Below, piece after piece: positions 18,915 to 28,007 of a DNA stretch of 64,000 nucleotides. The translations under genes and the position numbers were made by a program. The notes beneath the pieces are model-generated. The model did not search any database, was not told the DNA's origin, and worked only from the letters and a program-made list of their open reading frames with translations. The DNA lies in contig NZ_PVBR01000016.1 in NCBI RefSeq assembly GCF_002980495.1, positions 50,828 through 114,827 on the forward strand, given 5' to 3'. Within the stretch, counting starts at the first letter, position 1. The number at the start of each line of letters is the position of its first letter. The DNA comes from Phyllobacterium phragmitis. GTDB taxonomy: Bacteria; Pseudomonadota; Alphaproteobacteria; Rhizobiales; Rhizobiaceae.

Positions 18915-19670
18915 TTGGATACATTGACCGGCCGGACGATACAGGCATTGAAGACGCACATTGCCGACAACCAGCTTACCAAAGGACATAAACTTGGCTC
19001 GCTCAACGAACTGTCGCAACAATTCGGGGTGAGTCGCACGGTCATCCGCGAGGCCGTGTCGGCACTACGCTCGGATGGCCTGATCGAGGCCCGGCACGGT
19101 GTGGGCGTATTCGTCCGGGAAAATCCCAAGATGATGACCGGCGAGGATCCGGCAATCTACGACGCCGATGCGACGCTTGCTCCCCTCGCAAGGCTAAAGA
19201 CATCCTTCATGGACCTCCTCGAACTCCGGATGGCATTCGAGGTGCATGCGGCTGGGTTGGCCGCAACCCGCCGCTCCTGGGCGCAGGAATCGAAAATTTG
19301 GAACGCGTTGCGAGAGTTTGAGGGGTCGCTTGATGACGAGGCCACACTCGATGAACTCGACTACCTCTTCCATCGTTCGATTGCCGAAGCGACGAACAAC
19401 GGAGCCTTCATCGAGTTCTTCAGCCTTATGAGCCTCAAGATCATACCGCAGCCAGCGTTTTCAAGAGAGCTCAATCCGGCGCTCATAACGCCCGCCTATA
19501 TTCAGAACACGGTCGAAGAACATCGCGCCATATGCGAAGCGATCAGCAGCGGCAATTCAGAGCAGGCCCGCGAAGCAATGCGGGCGCATCTCAACCGAAG
19601 CCATCTGCGGTATCGCGGCTTCTCCGACAACAATGCCTCTCCACTAAGCAACGTTGCGACTGACGAGTGA
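18915..19670 (+). CDS. GntR/FadR-family transcriptional regulator
   Basis: The 251-residue protein has an N-terminal winged helix (LGSLNELSQQFGVSRTVIREAVSAL split over residues 27-52, then RHGVGVFV) and a C-terminal FCD domain with LELRMAFEV, FHRSIAEATNN and HLNRSH. It starts with TTG: AGGTG lies five bases upstream and no ATG fits before the helix-turn-helix. It is divergent from the RidA-ABC-hyu operon and is probably its repressor or sensor, with GAGATA-type palindromes as candidate operators. The effector is likely the imported substrate or a keto-acid intermediate. Confidence 0.88.
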   Translation: MDTLTGRTIQALKTHIADNQLTKGHKLGSLNELSQQFGVSRTVIREAVSALRSDGLIEARHGVGVFVRENPKMMTGEDPAIYDADATLAPLARLKTSFMDLLELRMAFEVHAAGLAATRRSWAQESKIWNALREFEGSLDDEATLDELDYLFHRSIAEATNNGAFIEFFSLMSLKIIPQPAFSRELNPALITPAYIQNTVEEHRAICEAISSGNSEQAREAMRAHLNRSHLRYRGFSDNNASPLSNVATDE

Positions 19671-19782
19671 AGCGGCTTGCGGGAGATGTTTTAGAATAAA
19701 CTGATGCAGATCAAGTGATCGACGAGCTTGCCGATAGATTCATGATGTCTTGATTGAGCAGGCATATGCAGCCGGAGGAAAC

Positions 19783-20709
19783 CTATGCCCGCTCGAATGC
19801 AGCGCCGTGCGATCCTCTGAGAAAGCCGTTTGAAAAGACCATCCCCGGTAGCAGCGTGCCGAGGGCGTCTCCCGCCTCGCGTCCTTCTATTTCCCGATCG
19901 AGAACACGCCGAAAGAGCCTGGCGACCGCCACCATGTCGCCGCTATGCGGCGACATGCGGAATGAGGTGACGCCAGCGGAGATCAGCTGGTCGATATTCT
20001 CAAGCAAACTGCAGCAGGTGGACGAAAGCGTCTGTACGCCATTGACAGCGAGGAACGCTTCTCCGTCGAGCGTATCGACCCCGAGTCCGTCCGAATCCTC
20101 ACCGCAGACGAACCGGCAATTGTCCTTGGCGAGGCCATGCACGCGCGCGTGATAGCAGCGCCCGGAAATGGCGAGCGGCACACGGCCGAAGGCCCAGATC
20201 TCCGGCTCGATACCGTAGAAAATGGCCTCATGTGATAGCATCTCGACGGAGGCAAGCGGTAGTTCCGGGGGAAGGCAGACCCGTGTGGCGCCACGTTGCG
20301 CCAGATAGGCAAGCGTGCCTTCATTATAGACATTGATCAGCGGGCCGACCGTGAAGCGCTGATCGCGCTTCAGATGGGACAGCATGGTGAGGTCATTGAC
20401 CTCGATCTCCAGATCGCCGCTGGCCGCCAGGTCCATACACATCCGCCGCTCGCGCTTCAAGGTGACGAGCGCGAGCGAGGAAAGAATGACCTGCTTTCCG
20501 GCCCGCTGCAGCCGCTCGATGGCATCGGGAAGCCGGTTGATATAAAACGGCAGGCGCTTGGAACACACCACCTCTCCAAGGCAGACCCGGTCTATCGGCG
20601 CTTCATCCGCGATGCGGGCATAAAAGTCGCTCCACTGGTCCGCCGTCCAGTTGAACAGCAGCGGACCGAGCGTAATGGTGGGTACTGTCGTCATAGCCTT
20701 CTTTCTCAT
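19783..20709 (-). CDS. ubiV: Oxygen-independent ubiquinone hydroxylation protein UbiV (U32 family)
   Basis: UbiV and UbiU form a heterodimer that hydroxylates the quinone ring without O2, using prephenate as oxygen donor in E. coli. The 308-residue protein has the U32 peptidase-like fold and the UbiV cysteines: C185, C198 and C202 with spacing 13 and 4 as in E. coli UbiV, plus an N-terminal Cys (C43 or C49) for a [4Fe-4S] cluster. The start at 20709 overlaps the ubiU stop as ATGA; ATG codons at 20715 and 20694 are alternatives. It is the last gene of ubiT-ubiU-ubiV. Confidence 0.92.
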   Translation of the reverse strand: MRKKAMTTVPTITLGPLLFNWTADQWSDFYARIADEAPIDRVCLGEVVCSKRLPFYINRLPDAIERLQRAGKQVILSSLALVTLKRERRMCMDLAASGDLEIEVNDLTMLSHLKRDQRFTVGPLINVYNEGTLAYLAQRGATRVCLPPELPLASVEMLSHEAIFYGIEPEIWAFGRVPLAISGRCYHARVHGLAKDNCRFVCGEDSDGLGVDTLDGEAFLAVNGVQTLSSTCCSLLENIDQLISAGVTSFRMSPHSGDMVAVARLFRRVLDREIEGREAGDALGTLLPGMVFSNGFLRGSHGAAFERA

Positions 20710-21701
20710 CGCCATGTCTTGCGGTAGGCCCCGGCGGTTGTCGTCTGGCCTTCGCTCAAGCGCTGGAGCGCGCCGGGCGGGATGGGTTCGCCGGCCACCT
20801 CCGCGTCAACAGCGCGCCGGAAACTCGTCACGACGTCACGGATATAGGACCGGCTCCGCTGGCGGCCTTCGATCTTGAACGCCGTCACACCGGCTTTCAG
20901 AAGTTGTGGAACGAGTGCAGCGGCATCGAGACTGACCGGATACTCGAAAACGTGGCCGCGATAGTCACCAGCGGAGAAGCATCCCTTGCACAAGGTCGGA
21001 TAGGGCGCGGGCTCATGCCTGGGCACGCGGTCGATGGTGAATTCACCCAGGCGGGAGACGAGTTCGCCCTTTTCCTCGCGATAGTGCACATGGCTCGCCG
21101 GCGAGCATACGCCGTTCATGTTGGGCGACTTGCCGGTGGCGTAGGAGGAAAGCGAGCACCGGCCTTCCGCCATCACGCACAGGCCGCCGAAGACGAACAC
21201 CTCCGTCTCGCATGACACTTCCTTGTTGATCGCCGCGATCTCGTTGACGGTCAGCACACGCGGCAGGACCACGCGCCTGACGCCGAATTCCTCGACATAG
21301 AAGCGGATGGCGTCGGCATTCGCCGCGGCGGCCTGCACGGAGAGATGCCGTCTCAGGTCGGGATGACGCTCCCTGGCATAGGCGAGCAAACCGATATCGG
21401 CGAGGATGACCGCATCTGCCCCGGCCCGCGCCGCCTCGTCGATGGCCCGGTGCCATGTCCCGAGCGCTCCGGCCCGAGGAAAGGTGTTGATGGCGACGAG
21501 AACCTTTGCCCCGCCGGCATGCGCATAGCGCGCACCCTCTCCGAGTTCCGCCGGCGTGAAATTGAGACCGGGGAAATTGCGCGCATTGGTCTCGTCGCAA
21601 AATCCGCAATAGACGCTGTCGGCACCGGCATCGACGGCGGCACGCAAAGCCGCTGGCGTGCCGGCTGGACAGACGAGTTCGGGAACATGTGGGCTTCGCA
21701 T
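20706..21701 (-). CDS. ubiU: Oxygen-independent ubiquinone hydroxylation protein UbiU (U32 family)
   Basis: The 331-residue partner of UbiV has the U32 signature and four cluster-type cysteines at 175, 182, 199 and 238. Their spacing (7, 17, 39) equals that of E. coli UbiU. TAGGAG before ATG at 21701 fixes the start; an in-frame TTG two codons upstream is rejected. It begins two bases after the ubiT stop and ends overlapping ubiV, so the three are co-translated. Cytosolic, needed for ubiquinone under anoxia, such as nitrate respiration. Confidence 0.93.
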   Translation of the reverse strand: MRSPHVPELVCPAGTPAALRAAVDAGADSVYCGFCDETNARNFPGLNFTPAELGEGARYAHAGGAKVLVAINTFPRAGALGTWHRAIDEAARAGADAVILADIGLLAYARERHPDLRRHLSVQAAAANADAIRFYVEEFGVRRVVLPRVLTVNEIAAINKEVSCETEVFVFGGLCVMAEGRCSLSSYATGKSPNMNGVCSPASHVHYREEKGELVSRLGEFTIDRVPRHEPAPYPTLCKGCFSAGDYRGHVFEYPVSLDAAALVPQLLKAGVTAFKIEGRQRSRSYIRDVVTSFRRAVDAEVAGEPIPPGALQRLSEGQTTTAGAYRKTWR

Positions 21702-21703
21702 TC

Positions 21704-22258
21704 TCAACTCCTATCCCAACGCGTCAATGTCAGTCCGCTCAGCCGCGACGCCATGGGCACAAGGCGTCGCGCGATGCGCTCGACCCTTTCGCCTTTGCCG
21801 CCGAACATGGCCGCCATCTCCGCAACGAGATCGAGTTCGGTATCGTCAATAGCGTTGCGCAATGCCAGCACGGCCTCCATGTCGCCTTCGATAACGATGT
21901 CGCGGGAAAAAAAGAGCGCGTCCCCATCCGCCGTTCCGTGAACCAGGCCGAGAAGCGCTGCGAGCGTGCCGGCGATGCGCGCGTCCCACCCATCGGAATT
22001 ATCGCGCCGCCGCGCCTCGATTCGTGGACCGTCGCGGCGAGGCAACATCAGGAAAGCGAAAGGAAGGTCGGTCGGATCGACCAGAAAAACCTTGTCGCCC
22101 TGACGACCAAGCCGGGCAAAAAGGCCGGGTTTGCGCCGCCCCACGCTTGTCACCAGCCGTTGCAAGGCAAACTCGAGGGGAGCCAGCGGCAGCGGCGCAA
22201 GGAAAAGCCGGAGCGCGCCCGGAAGGGCGGGAAGTGCAGATGCATCGTTCATGCTCAT
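21704..22258 (-). CDS. ubiT: SCP2-domain ubiquinone biosynthesis accessory protein UbiT
   Basis: UbiT is an SCP2 lipid-binding protein that assists the oxygen-independent quinone pathway. The 184-residue protein has the SCP2 core (LFARLGRQGDKVFLVDPTDLP split near residues 45-65, then GDALFFSRDIVIEGD). The start is taken at 22258 (MSMNDAS); a second ATG is two codons on and neither has a strong ribosome site, so the N terminus is uncertain. It is the first gene of ubiTUV, divergent from ubiD across a 77-base region with an NnrR/FNR-like box. Confidence 0.85.
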   Translation of the reverse strand: MSMNDASALPALPGALRLFLAPLPLAPLEFALQRLVTSVGRRKPGLFARLGRQGDKVFLVDPTDLPFAFLMLPRRDGPRIEARRRDNSDGWDARIAGTLAALLGLVHGTADGDALFFSRDIVIEGDMEAVLALRNAIDDTELDLVAEMAAMFGGKGERVERIARRLVPMASRLSGLTLTRWDRS

Positions 22259-22287
22259 GCAGAAGCCACGGAAAAGAGGCGGCGTCT

Positions 22288-22301
22288 TTGCGCCAGAACA
22301 A
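22288..22301. promoter_or_regulatory. FNR/NnrR-type box TTGCGCCAGAACAA between ubiT and ubiD
   Basis: TTG-N8-CAA with a TTGCG left half, as in NnrR/DNR sites, placed 30 bases before the ubiT start and 35 before ubiD. The right half (AACAA) is imperfect. Confidence 0.5.
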
Positions 22302-22335
22302 GGACATCGCCAGTTGGGAATGCACATGAGAAGCC

Positions 22336-23850
22336 ATGCCCATTCGCGATCTGCCTCCCTTCAGAAGCCTCCGTGACTTTCTCGTGCATCTTGCCGCCGA
22401 GGACGACCTCGCCCGCATCGCGGCGCCGGTATCGCTCGTCCATGAGATGACGGAGGTGCATCGCCGCGTGCTTGCCGGCGGTGGTCCCGCCCTGCGCTTC
22501 GACCATGCCACCAATGCGCAGGGTGAGCACATCGCCATGCCTGTCGTCGTCAATTTGTTCGGGACGACCCGCCGCGTCGCCGCCGGCCTTGGCGTTTTGC
22601 CCGAGCACCTTCCCGATCTCGGCGAGACGCTCGCCTCGCTGCGCGGACCGCAACCCGTGACCGGCCTTCGCGATGCCGTCAGCCGCTGGCCGATGCTGCG
22701 GGCGGCATTGCGGACGCGTGTCCGGACCGTGCCGCGCCCAGCCGTGCAAGCCGTGATCCTCCGCAGCGGCGATGTCGATCTGTGCGCTCTGCCGATCCAG
22801 ACCTGCTGGCCGGGCGAGCCCGCGCCGCTGATCACCTGGCCGCTCGTCATCACCCGCCCGCCCGATACCACAGCCGGCGATATCGCCGGCATCAATATGG
22901 GCGTCTATCGCATGCAGGTTCTGGGCCGTGACCGGCTGATCATGCGGTGGCTCGCGCATCGCGGCGGCGCGGCGCATCACCGAGCCTGGGCCGCGCTGCA
23001 AAAAGATATGCCGGTCGCCATCGCCATCGGGGCGGATCCGGCCATCATGCTCGCCGCCGCCCTCCCCCTCCCCGAGATGCTATCGGAGATGAGCTTTGCC
23101 GGGCTGCTTCGCGGCGAGCGATCGCGCGTTGCGCCAGCCATCACCGTACCGCTGATGGTTCCCGCCGATGCGGAAATCGTCATCGAAGGATGGGTTTCCG
23201 CCACCGAGACGGCGCCTGAAGGGCCTTATGGCGACCACACCGGCTATTACAATCAGGTGGGTACATTCCCGGTGATGCGGGTCAGCGCGATCACCATGCG
23301 CGACGATCCTCTCTACGTCTCGACCTTTACCGGGCGCCCGCCCGACGAGCCGTCGATGATCGGCGAAGCGTTGCAGGCGCTCGCCCTTCCGCTCATCCGC
23401 CAGCAGATGCCGGAGATTGCGGATATATACTTTCCACCCGATGCCTGCTCATACCGGATGGCGGTGGTGGCGATCAGGAAGCGTTATCCCGGCCAGGCGC
23501 GCCGCGTCATGGCAGGCCTGTGGGGCATGCTGCCGCAGTTCAGCTACACCAAGGGTATCGTGGTCGTGGATGACGATATCGACGTGCGCAGCGGGGCCGA
23601 TATCCTGTGGGCCGTATCGACGCGCGCGGACCCCTCGCGCGATCTCATGCTGATCGACCGGACCCCGATCGACTATCTCGACTTCGCCTCACCGGAACCG
23701 GGCCTCGGCGGCAAGCTCGGGATCGACGCCACCAACAAGATCGGCGCGGAAACGCACCGCGAGTGGGGGCGCCCGCTCGCCATGTCCGCCGATATTTCCG
23801 TGAAAGTCGATGCGCTGTGGCCGCATCTGGGCCTGGGAGCAAAGCCATGA
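22336..23850 (+). CDS. ubiD: UbiD-family prenylated-FMN-dependent decarboxylase
   Basis: UbiD-type enzymes decarboxylate aromatic or unsaturated acids with prenylated FMN. In quinone synthesis UbiD removes the carboxyl group of the prenylated 4-hydroxybenzoate. The 504-residue protein shows GDIAGINMGVYRMQV near residue 180, EGPYGDHTGYYN near 295 and LGIDATNK near 473. It overlaps ubiX, whose product makes the cofactor, in an ATGA junction. It is divergent from ubiTUV and probably supplies the decarboxylation step of the same anaerobic quinone route. Other aromatic substrates are possible. Confidence 0.9.
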   Translation: MPIRDLPPFRSLRDFLVHLAAEDDLARIAAPVSLVHEMTEVHRRVLAGGGPALRFDHATNAQGEHIAMPVVVNLFGTTRRVAAGLGVLPEHLPDLGETLASLRGPQPVTGLRDAVSRWPMLRAALRTRVRTVPRPAVQAVILRSGDVDLCALPIQTCWPGEPAPLITWPLVITRPPDTTAGDIAGINMGVYRMQVLGRDRLIMRWLAHRGGAAHHRAWAALQKDMPVAIAIGADPAIMLAAALPLPEMLSEMSFAGLLRGERSRVAPAITVPLMVPADAEIVIEGWVSATETAPEGPYGDHTGYYNQVGTFPVMRVSAITMRDDPLYVSTFTGRPPDEPSMIGEALQALALPLIRQQMPEIADIYFPPDACSYRMAVVAIRKRYPGQARRVMAGLWGMLPQFSYTKGIVVVDDDIDVRSGADILWAVSTRADPSRDLMLIDRTPIDYLDFASPEPGLGGKLGIDATNKIGAETHREWGRPLAMSADISVKVDALWPHLGLGAKP

Positions 23851-24422
23851 CCGCGCGCGTCGTCGTCGGCATCAGCGGCGCTTCGGGCGCTGCCATCGGA
23901 GCGGAGATCGTCTGGAACCTTCTCAATCTCGGAGCTGAGGTCGATCTTATCATCTCCGCAGCCGCCAAACGCACGATTGCCGAGGAGCTCGGGCCCGATG
24001 CTTTGGCGGAAATAAGCGCCCTGCCGCTCCGCCACCACGACCCTTCCGATATCGGGGCCACCATCGCTTCCGGCTCCACCCGCACATCGGGCATGATCGT
24101 CGCGCCATGCTCCATGCGCACGCTGTCGGCCATCGCGCATTCGCTTTCCGACAATCTTCTGGTGAGAGCCGCGGACGTGCACCTGAAGGAGCGCCGCCCG
24201 CTCATTCTCATCGCCCGGGAAACGCCACTGCATCTGGGCCATCTCAGGGCGATGACCGCCGTGACCGAGATGGGCGCGATCGTCACGCCGCCGGTGCCCG
24301 CTTTCTATCTCAGGCCTGCGGGGATGGACGAGGTCATCGAGCAGATCGCACGCCGCGCCGTGGACCTGCTACAGATCGCGCCGGCAACAGCCATCGCATG
24401 GGACGGCGGGATTCCAACTTAG
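23847..24422 (+). CDS. ubiX: Flavin prenyltransferase UbiX
   Basis: UbiX joins dimethylallyl phosphate to FMN, giving the UbiD cofactor. The 191-residue protein begins VVVGISGASGAAIG and contains SGMIVAPCSMRTLSAIA and ARETPLHLGHLRAM, all typical. The ATG at 23847 overlaps the ubiD stop. No other start is plausible because the flavin-binding GISGASG must be near the N terminus. Cytosolic dodecamer in relatives. Confidence 0.95.
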   Translation: MTARVVVGISGASGAAIGAEIVWNLLNLGAEVDLIISAAAKRTIAEELGPDALAEISALPLRHHDPSDIGATIASGSTRTSGMIVAPCSMRTLSAIAHSLSDNLLVRAADVHLKERRPLILIARETPLHLGHLRAMTAVTEMGAIVTPPVPAFYLRPAGMDEVIEQIARRAVDLLQIAPATAIAWDGGIPT

Positions 24423-24462
24423 ATGCGGAGCCGCCGCCCCCGCCGGCAGCTCCGCTGGCCGG

Positions 24463-24906
24463 CTAATTACCAGCCGACACTTGTCCCAGCAGTTCCGCGA
24501 AAACGGCCTTCGCCTTGCCCGGATGCTTCACTTGGCCGGCAGCCTCGACATTCGCCGGCGCCCCCACCTCGATGAGAGCGACCATGCCCATACCGTAATG
24601 CGGCGCGCACTTCACGCCATAGACGCCTTCCTTGGTCAGCGTCACGGTAACCTCCCCGTTGGTCTTGCCCTTGAAGGCTTCCGCACCATCCGGGATCATT
24701 CCCTTGATGGATTCGGCATTATGCCCCTTGTCTGTGGGAACGAAGCGAATGGTGTCGCCCGGCGCGGCTTTAACAAAACTCGGCTCGAAAACCATGACGC
24801 CCTTCTCGCCCTTGTTCAGCATCTTGACCTCGAATTCGGCGGCGCCGGCACTGGCAGCGAAGGCAACGGCAACACCAAGGGTCACGGCGGCAAGGATTTT
24901 GTTCAT
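24463..24906 (-). CDS. paz: Pseudoazurin (periplasmic blue copper protein)
   Basis: Pseudoazurin carries electrons from the bc1 complex to copper nitrite reductase and other denitrification enzymes. The 147-residue precursor has a signal peptide (hydrophobic residues 5-20, cleavage after A-G-A-A near 23) and a cupredoxin fold. The copper ligands are H62 in GHNAES, then C100, H103 and M108 in the C-AP-H-YGMG-M loop. GGAAAGGA precedes ATG. It is divergent from the NnrR-type regulator gene with a shared TTGCG-type box. No nir, nor or nos genes are in the window, so its partner is encoded elsewhere. Confidence 0.94.
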   Translation of the reverse strand: MNKILAAVTLGVAVAFAASAGAAEFEVKMLNKGEKGVMVFEPSFVKAAPGDTIRFVPTDKGHNAESIKGMIPDGAEAFKGKTNGEVTVTLTKEGVYGVKCAPHYGMGMVALIEVGAPANVEAAGQVKHPGKAKAVFAELLGQVSAGN

Positions 24907-24980
24907 CGTTTTTTCCTTTCCTGAAGCGAAGCGAGATCGCTTGTCGATCGCGCTTATAGCGGTGCTGCCACCCCCTCTAT

Positions 24981-24994
24981 TTGCGCTGGATCAA
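24981..24994. promoter_or_regulatory. NnrR/FNR-type box TTGCGCTGGATCAA
   Basis: A strong TTG-N8-CAA palindrome lying 74 bases before the pseudoazurin start and 50 before the regulator start. It probably serves one or both divergent promoters; the TTGCG half favours NnrR/DNR-type binding. Confidence 0.7.
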
Positions 24995-25044
24995 ACAAAA
25001 ACCGGAAAGCCCTGGGCTATACTGGCGAAAAATGGAGCACCACC

Positions 25045-25755
25045 ATGCCAAGCCTTGACAAGTCACTGATCGCTGGGCTTCCGCTGTTTCAGGGGCTTTC
25101 GACGGAACAAATGGAGTTTGCGCTTTCCCATGCCCGGTCAGCCCGCTACCCCCGGGCAACCGCGATCTTCTCCCAAGGTGAAACGGCTCGATCTTTCTTC
25201 CTGCTTCTTTCCGGCCATGTAAGGGTCGTGAGAACGTCCCCCGAGGGACAGCAGGTGGTCGCGCGCTATATCAGTGGCGGTGAATTGTTCGGGATAGCGG
25301 TGACCATGGGCGCATCCGCCTATCCCGCAACCGCAGTGGCGGCGGTCGATTGCGTCGTCCTGATCTGGCCGAATGCCGTCTGGCCGCAGTTGCAGGAGCG
25401 GCTTCCGACCTTCGACGCCGGCGCCTGCCGCACAATCGGAACACGTCTGCAGGAAACCCATGACCGGGTGCTGGAGATTTCGAGCAAGCAGGTCGAGCAA
25501 CGGATCGCGCGGGTGCTCTTGCGCCTCCTGCAGCAGGCCGGACGTACATCAGGTGAAGAGATCGCCATCGATTTCCCGATCACGCGACAGGACATCGCCG
25601 AAATGACAGGCACGACGCTGTTCAGCGTAAGCCGTCACCTCAGCAACTGGGAAAGCGAGGGAATCATGCGGAACGGAAGACAAAAAGTGATCGTTACGGA
25701 CCCGCATCAACTCACGCTCATCGCCGAAAACAAGCCCACCCCACGAAAACATTGA
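25045..25755 (+). CDS. nnrR: Crp/Fnr-family regulator, NnrR/DNR type
   Basis: The 236-residue protein has an N-terminal cyclic-nucleotide-binding-like domain (FSQGETARSFFLLLSGHVRV near residue 42) and a C-terminal helix-turn-helix (TRQDIAEMTGTTLFSVSRHLS near residue 180). No N-terminal cysteine cluster is present, so it is not an oxygen-sensing FNR; NnrR/DNR proteins respond to nitric oxide, probably through heme. GGAG lies upstream of the ATG. Its place between pseudoazurin and nnrS supports nitrogen-oxide control of denitrification. Confidence 0.82.
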   Translation: MPSLDKSLIAGLPLFQGLSTEQMEFALSHARSARYPRATAIFSQGETARSFFLLLSGHVRVVRTSPEGQQVVARYISGGELFGIAVTMGASAYPATAVAAVDCVVLIWPNAVWPQLQERLPTFDAGACRTIGTRLQETHDRVLEISSKQVEQRIARVLLRLLQQAGRTSGEEIAIDFPITRQDIAEMTGTTLFSVSRHLSNWESEGIMRNGRQKVIVTDPHQLTLIAENKPTPRKH

Positions 25756-25762
25756 GCCGCCA

Positions 25763-26956
25763 TCAGGCGCGCACTGCCCGAGGGCGCAGCTTTGCCGTCA
25801 TCAGCGCCCGTCCGTACAACAGGACATAGCCAAGAAACGCGACCGCCCATAGCGCAGCCGACGCGTGCAGCACGACAGTGCTCGACGTGAATGACACCGC
25901 GATGCGGAGCACTGCTGAAACCGTGACCGCCGCAAAGATCATGCAGGTGCCGGCACCGGCGTGGAGGTCGCGTCCCGTATGCCCCAGAGTGGCGCGCGCC
26001 ATCACCGCCAGCGTCATCGATCCTATCGCGCCGACGCCAAAGGCATGAAGGGCCGCGATCGGGGGAACCGTTTGAGGAAACAATATAGCAAGACCGGCGA
26101 GCACAAATCCAACAGGAACGAATATATAGGCCATGTGCAAAATGAAAACGAGCGGATCGCGCAGCGTTCTGTCGCCGCCCCATCGCGCCAGACGGAAGAA
26201 ATTGAGGCCTCCTGCGGCGAGCAGCGCCAAACCGACAAGAAGCCCGTCTGGCGCGAATGTCCACGCGGCGAGTGCCGCACTGGAAATGATGATCACCATG
26301 GCGTCGAAGCGACCGAACGGCGTCGGCAGGCGTCCGGGATTTTCGCGGGCGAGCCAGTTGCGCGTGAAGCTCGGGATGATCCGGCCGCCGATAAGCATGA
26401 TGAGCACAAGCGCCGCGCCAATGCCCAGACGCCGGCTTGCATCGGTCAGCCCATCCAGATGCGCTTCGATGTGGAACAGCGCATTTGCGACGAAAAGAAC
26501 GACAACCGGCGCCAGCACTTTCGCATTGCGCCAATTATTGCCCGCGACGATCTCCACTGCGGCGGCAACCGCCACGGCGAGGAGAAACGCGCAATCCGCG
26601 ACTGCGGCAGCCAACCAGCCGATCTGTCCCGAATAAAACACTGCAAACCGCCCGATCAGCCAAAGGATAACAAGCAGGAGCAACGGCCACCCCTGCACAG
26701 GCAGACGCCCCGTCCAGTTCGGTATCGCAGTGAGCAGGAACCCGGTGACGATGGCCGCGAGATAACCGAACAGCATCTCATGGATGTGCCAGTCCACCGG
26801 CGCGAACAGGCTTGCGGTTTCGAGATGTCCGTAGAAAAGCGGCAGCCAGAATAAAATGGAGAGGCCGGCATAAAGGCTGCCCAAGAGGAAAAACGGCCGG
26901 AAGCCATAGGAGAGGATCGCCGGATAATTTCCGGGCTTTATACGGGGAACTGGCAT
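25763..26956 (-). CDS. nnrS: NnrS-family heme/copper membrane protein
   Basis: NnrS is a twelve-helix heme- and copper-containing membrane protein that helps cells survive nitric oxide. The 397-residue protein has GFRPFFLLGS near residue 18, WHIHEMLFGY near 57, GGRIIPSFTRNW near 193 and ARATLGHTGR near 325, all conserved in NnrS. It ends eight bases from the nnrR stop (convergent) and has an FNR-type box 64 bases before its start. Function in NO stress is from family knowledge. Confidence 0.92.
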   Translation of the reverse strand: MPVPRIKPGNYPAILSYGFRPFFLLGSLYAGLSILFWLPLFYGHLETASLFAPVDWHIHEMLFGYLAAIVTGFLLTAIPNWTGRLPVQGWPLLLLVILWLIGRFAVFYSGQIGWLAAAVADCAFLLAVAVAAAVEIVAGNNWRNAKVLAPVVVLFVANALFHIEAHLDGLTDASRRLGIGAALVLIMLIGGRIIPSFTRNWLARENPGRLPTPFGRFDAMVIIISSAALAAWTFAPDGLLVGLALLAAGGLNFFRLARWGGDRTLRDPLVFILHMAYIFVPVGFVLAGLAILFPQTVPPIAALHAFGVGAIGSMTLAVMARATLGHTGRDLHAGAGTCMIFAAVTVSAVLRIAVSFTSSTVVLHASAALWAVAFLGYVLLYGRALMTAKLRPRAVRA

Positions 26957-27019
26957 GTCTTCACCTTGTCTCGCTTCATGAGCAATTCGATAGTGTGCCG
27001 GGAATGCGACCAGCGCTCT

Positions 27020-27033
27020 TTGTCCGCGATCAA
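27020..27033. promoter_or_regulatory. FNR-type box TTGTCCGCGATCAA upstream of nnrS
   Basis: TTG-N8-CAA with a perfect ATCAA right half. It lies in the 322-base divergent region (26957-27278) between nnrS and fnrN, closer to nnrS. I see no other element there. Confidence 0.6.
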
Positions 27034-27278
27034 ACAGGTTTCATCCGGGACGCCGCACTGAACACCGGCCTTGGAACCGGTCCGCTCAGGGTGGGCAGGT
27101 AAGCCCGAAGGAACAATGCCCATCCCGCCATCCAGCACATTGCCGAGGCTGGCGGCTGAGACAATATGCTCCTTTCCGGAAACCACCATTGTCTGTACCG
27201 ATATCTGGAGAACGCTGAGTTCAAAAACAGAAAGTGCCGGGCGGCAAGATTCATAGATTGCCGCTACGGAGACGAGGC

Positions 27279-28007
27279 ATGATGAGCCGCATCGATATCC
27301 ACAATTCCGATACGCCAGTCCTTTGCCAGAGCTGTGAAATCCGCCATAAAGGCATGTGCGGCGTACTGGATCCGAAACAGTTGCTGGCGCTTTCCAAGCA
27401 CACCCGCATAACACGGCACGACCGGGGCGAGCAGTTGAGCACAGAAGATACGCCCATTACGGCCTATGCCAATGTAATGCGTGGCGTGGTCAAGCTCACC
27501 AAGATGCTGGAAGACGGACGGCAGCAGGTCGTCGGCCTCCAGTTCGCCCCCGATTTCATGGGGCGGCTTTTCGGCCAGGACAACCAGATCACGGCGGAGG
27601 CAGCCTCCGACGTCGAATTGTGCAAGGTGCCGCGCGCTGCGCTTGAAAAACTGATCGCCGAGTACCCGCAGCTCGAGCATCGGCTGATGCAGCAGGTGCT
27701 GCGCGAGCTCGATGAAGCGCGCGACTGGATGATGACGCTCGGACGCAAGAGCGCCGCGGAAAAAGTTGCGAGCTTCCTTTACCTGATCGCCACCCATACG
27801 GACCCGCAAGCCCACCAGGCGAACACGAAAAGCGCCGAGTTCGATCTTCCGCTGACACGCGCCGATATCGGAGATTTCCTCGGGCTGACCATCGAGACCG
27901 TTTCGCGCCAGATGACCAAGCTTCGTATTGCCGGCGTCATCGCAATCGTGGCGAGCCGGCATATCACCGTGCCTGACCTGGAACGGCTCAAATCCCGCTG
28001 CGGTTGA
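27279..28007 (+). CDS. fnrN: Oxygen-sensing Fnr-type regulator FnrN
   Basis: FnrN holds an oxygen-labile [4Fe-4S] cluster and activates microaerobic genes such as ccoN and hemN at TTGAT-N4-ATCAA sites. The 242-residue protein has cysteines 16, 19, 27 and 115 at the expected FNR positions (C-QS-C ... C, then a central C), a cyclic-nucleotide-binding-like domain and a C-terminal helix-turn-helix with FLGLTIETVSRQMTKL. The start at 27279 follows GGAGACGAGGC; an in-frame GTG at 27234 would add a basic tail not typical of the family. Perfect target boxes occur between ccoN and hemN. Confidence 0.92.
   Translation: MMSRIDIHNSDTPVLCQSCEIRHKGMCGVLDPKQLLALSKHTRITRHDRGEQLSTEDTPITAYANVMRGVVKLTKMLEDGRQQVVGLQFAPDFMGRLFGQDNQITAEAASDVELCKVPRAALEKLIAEYPQLEHRLMQQVLRELDEARDWMMTLGRKSAAEKVASFLYLIATHTDPQAHQANTKSAEFDLPLTRADIGDFLGLTIETVSRQMTKLRIAGVIAIVASRHITVPDLERLKSRCG

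Noticed and set aside
26938..27414. Minus-strand open frame across the nnrS-fnrN intergenic region
   Set aside because: No ribosome site or family match; it overlaps the FNR box and the start of fnrN.
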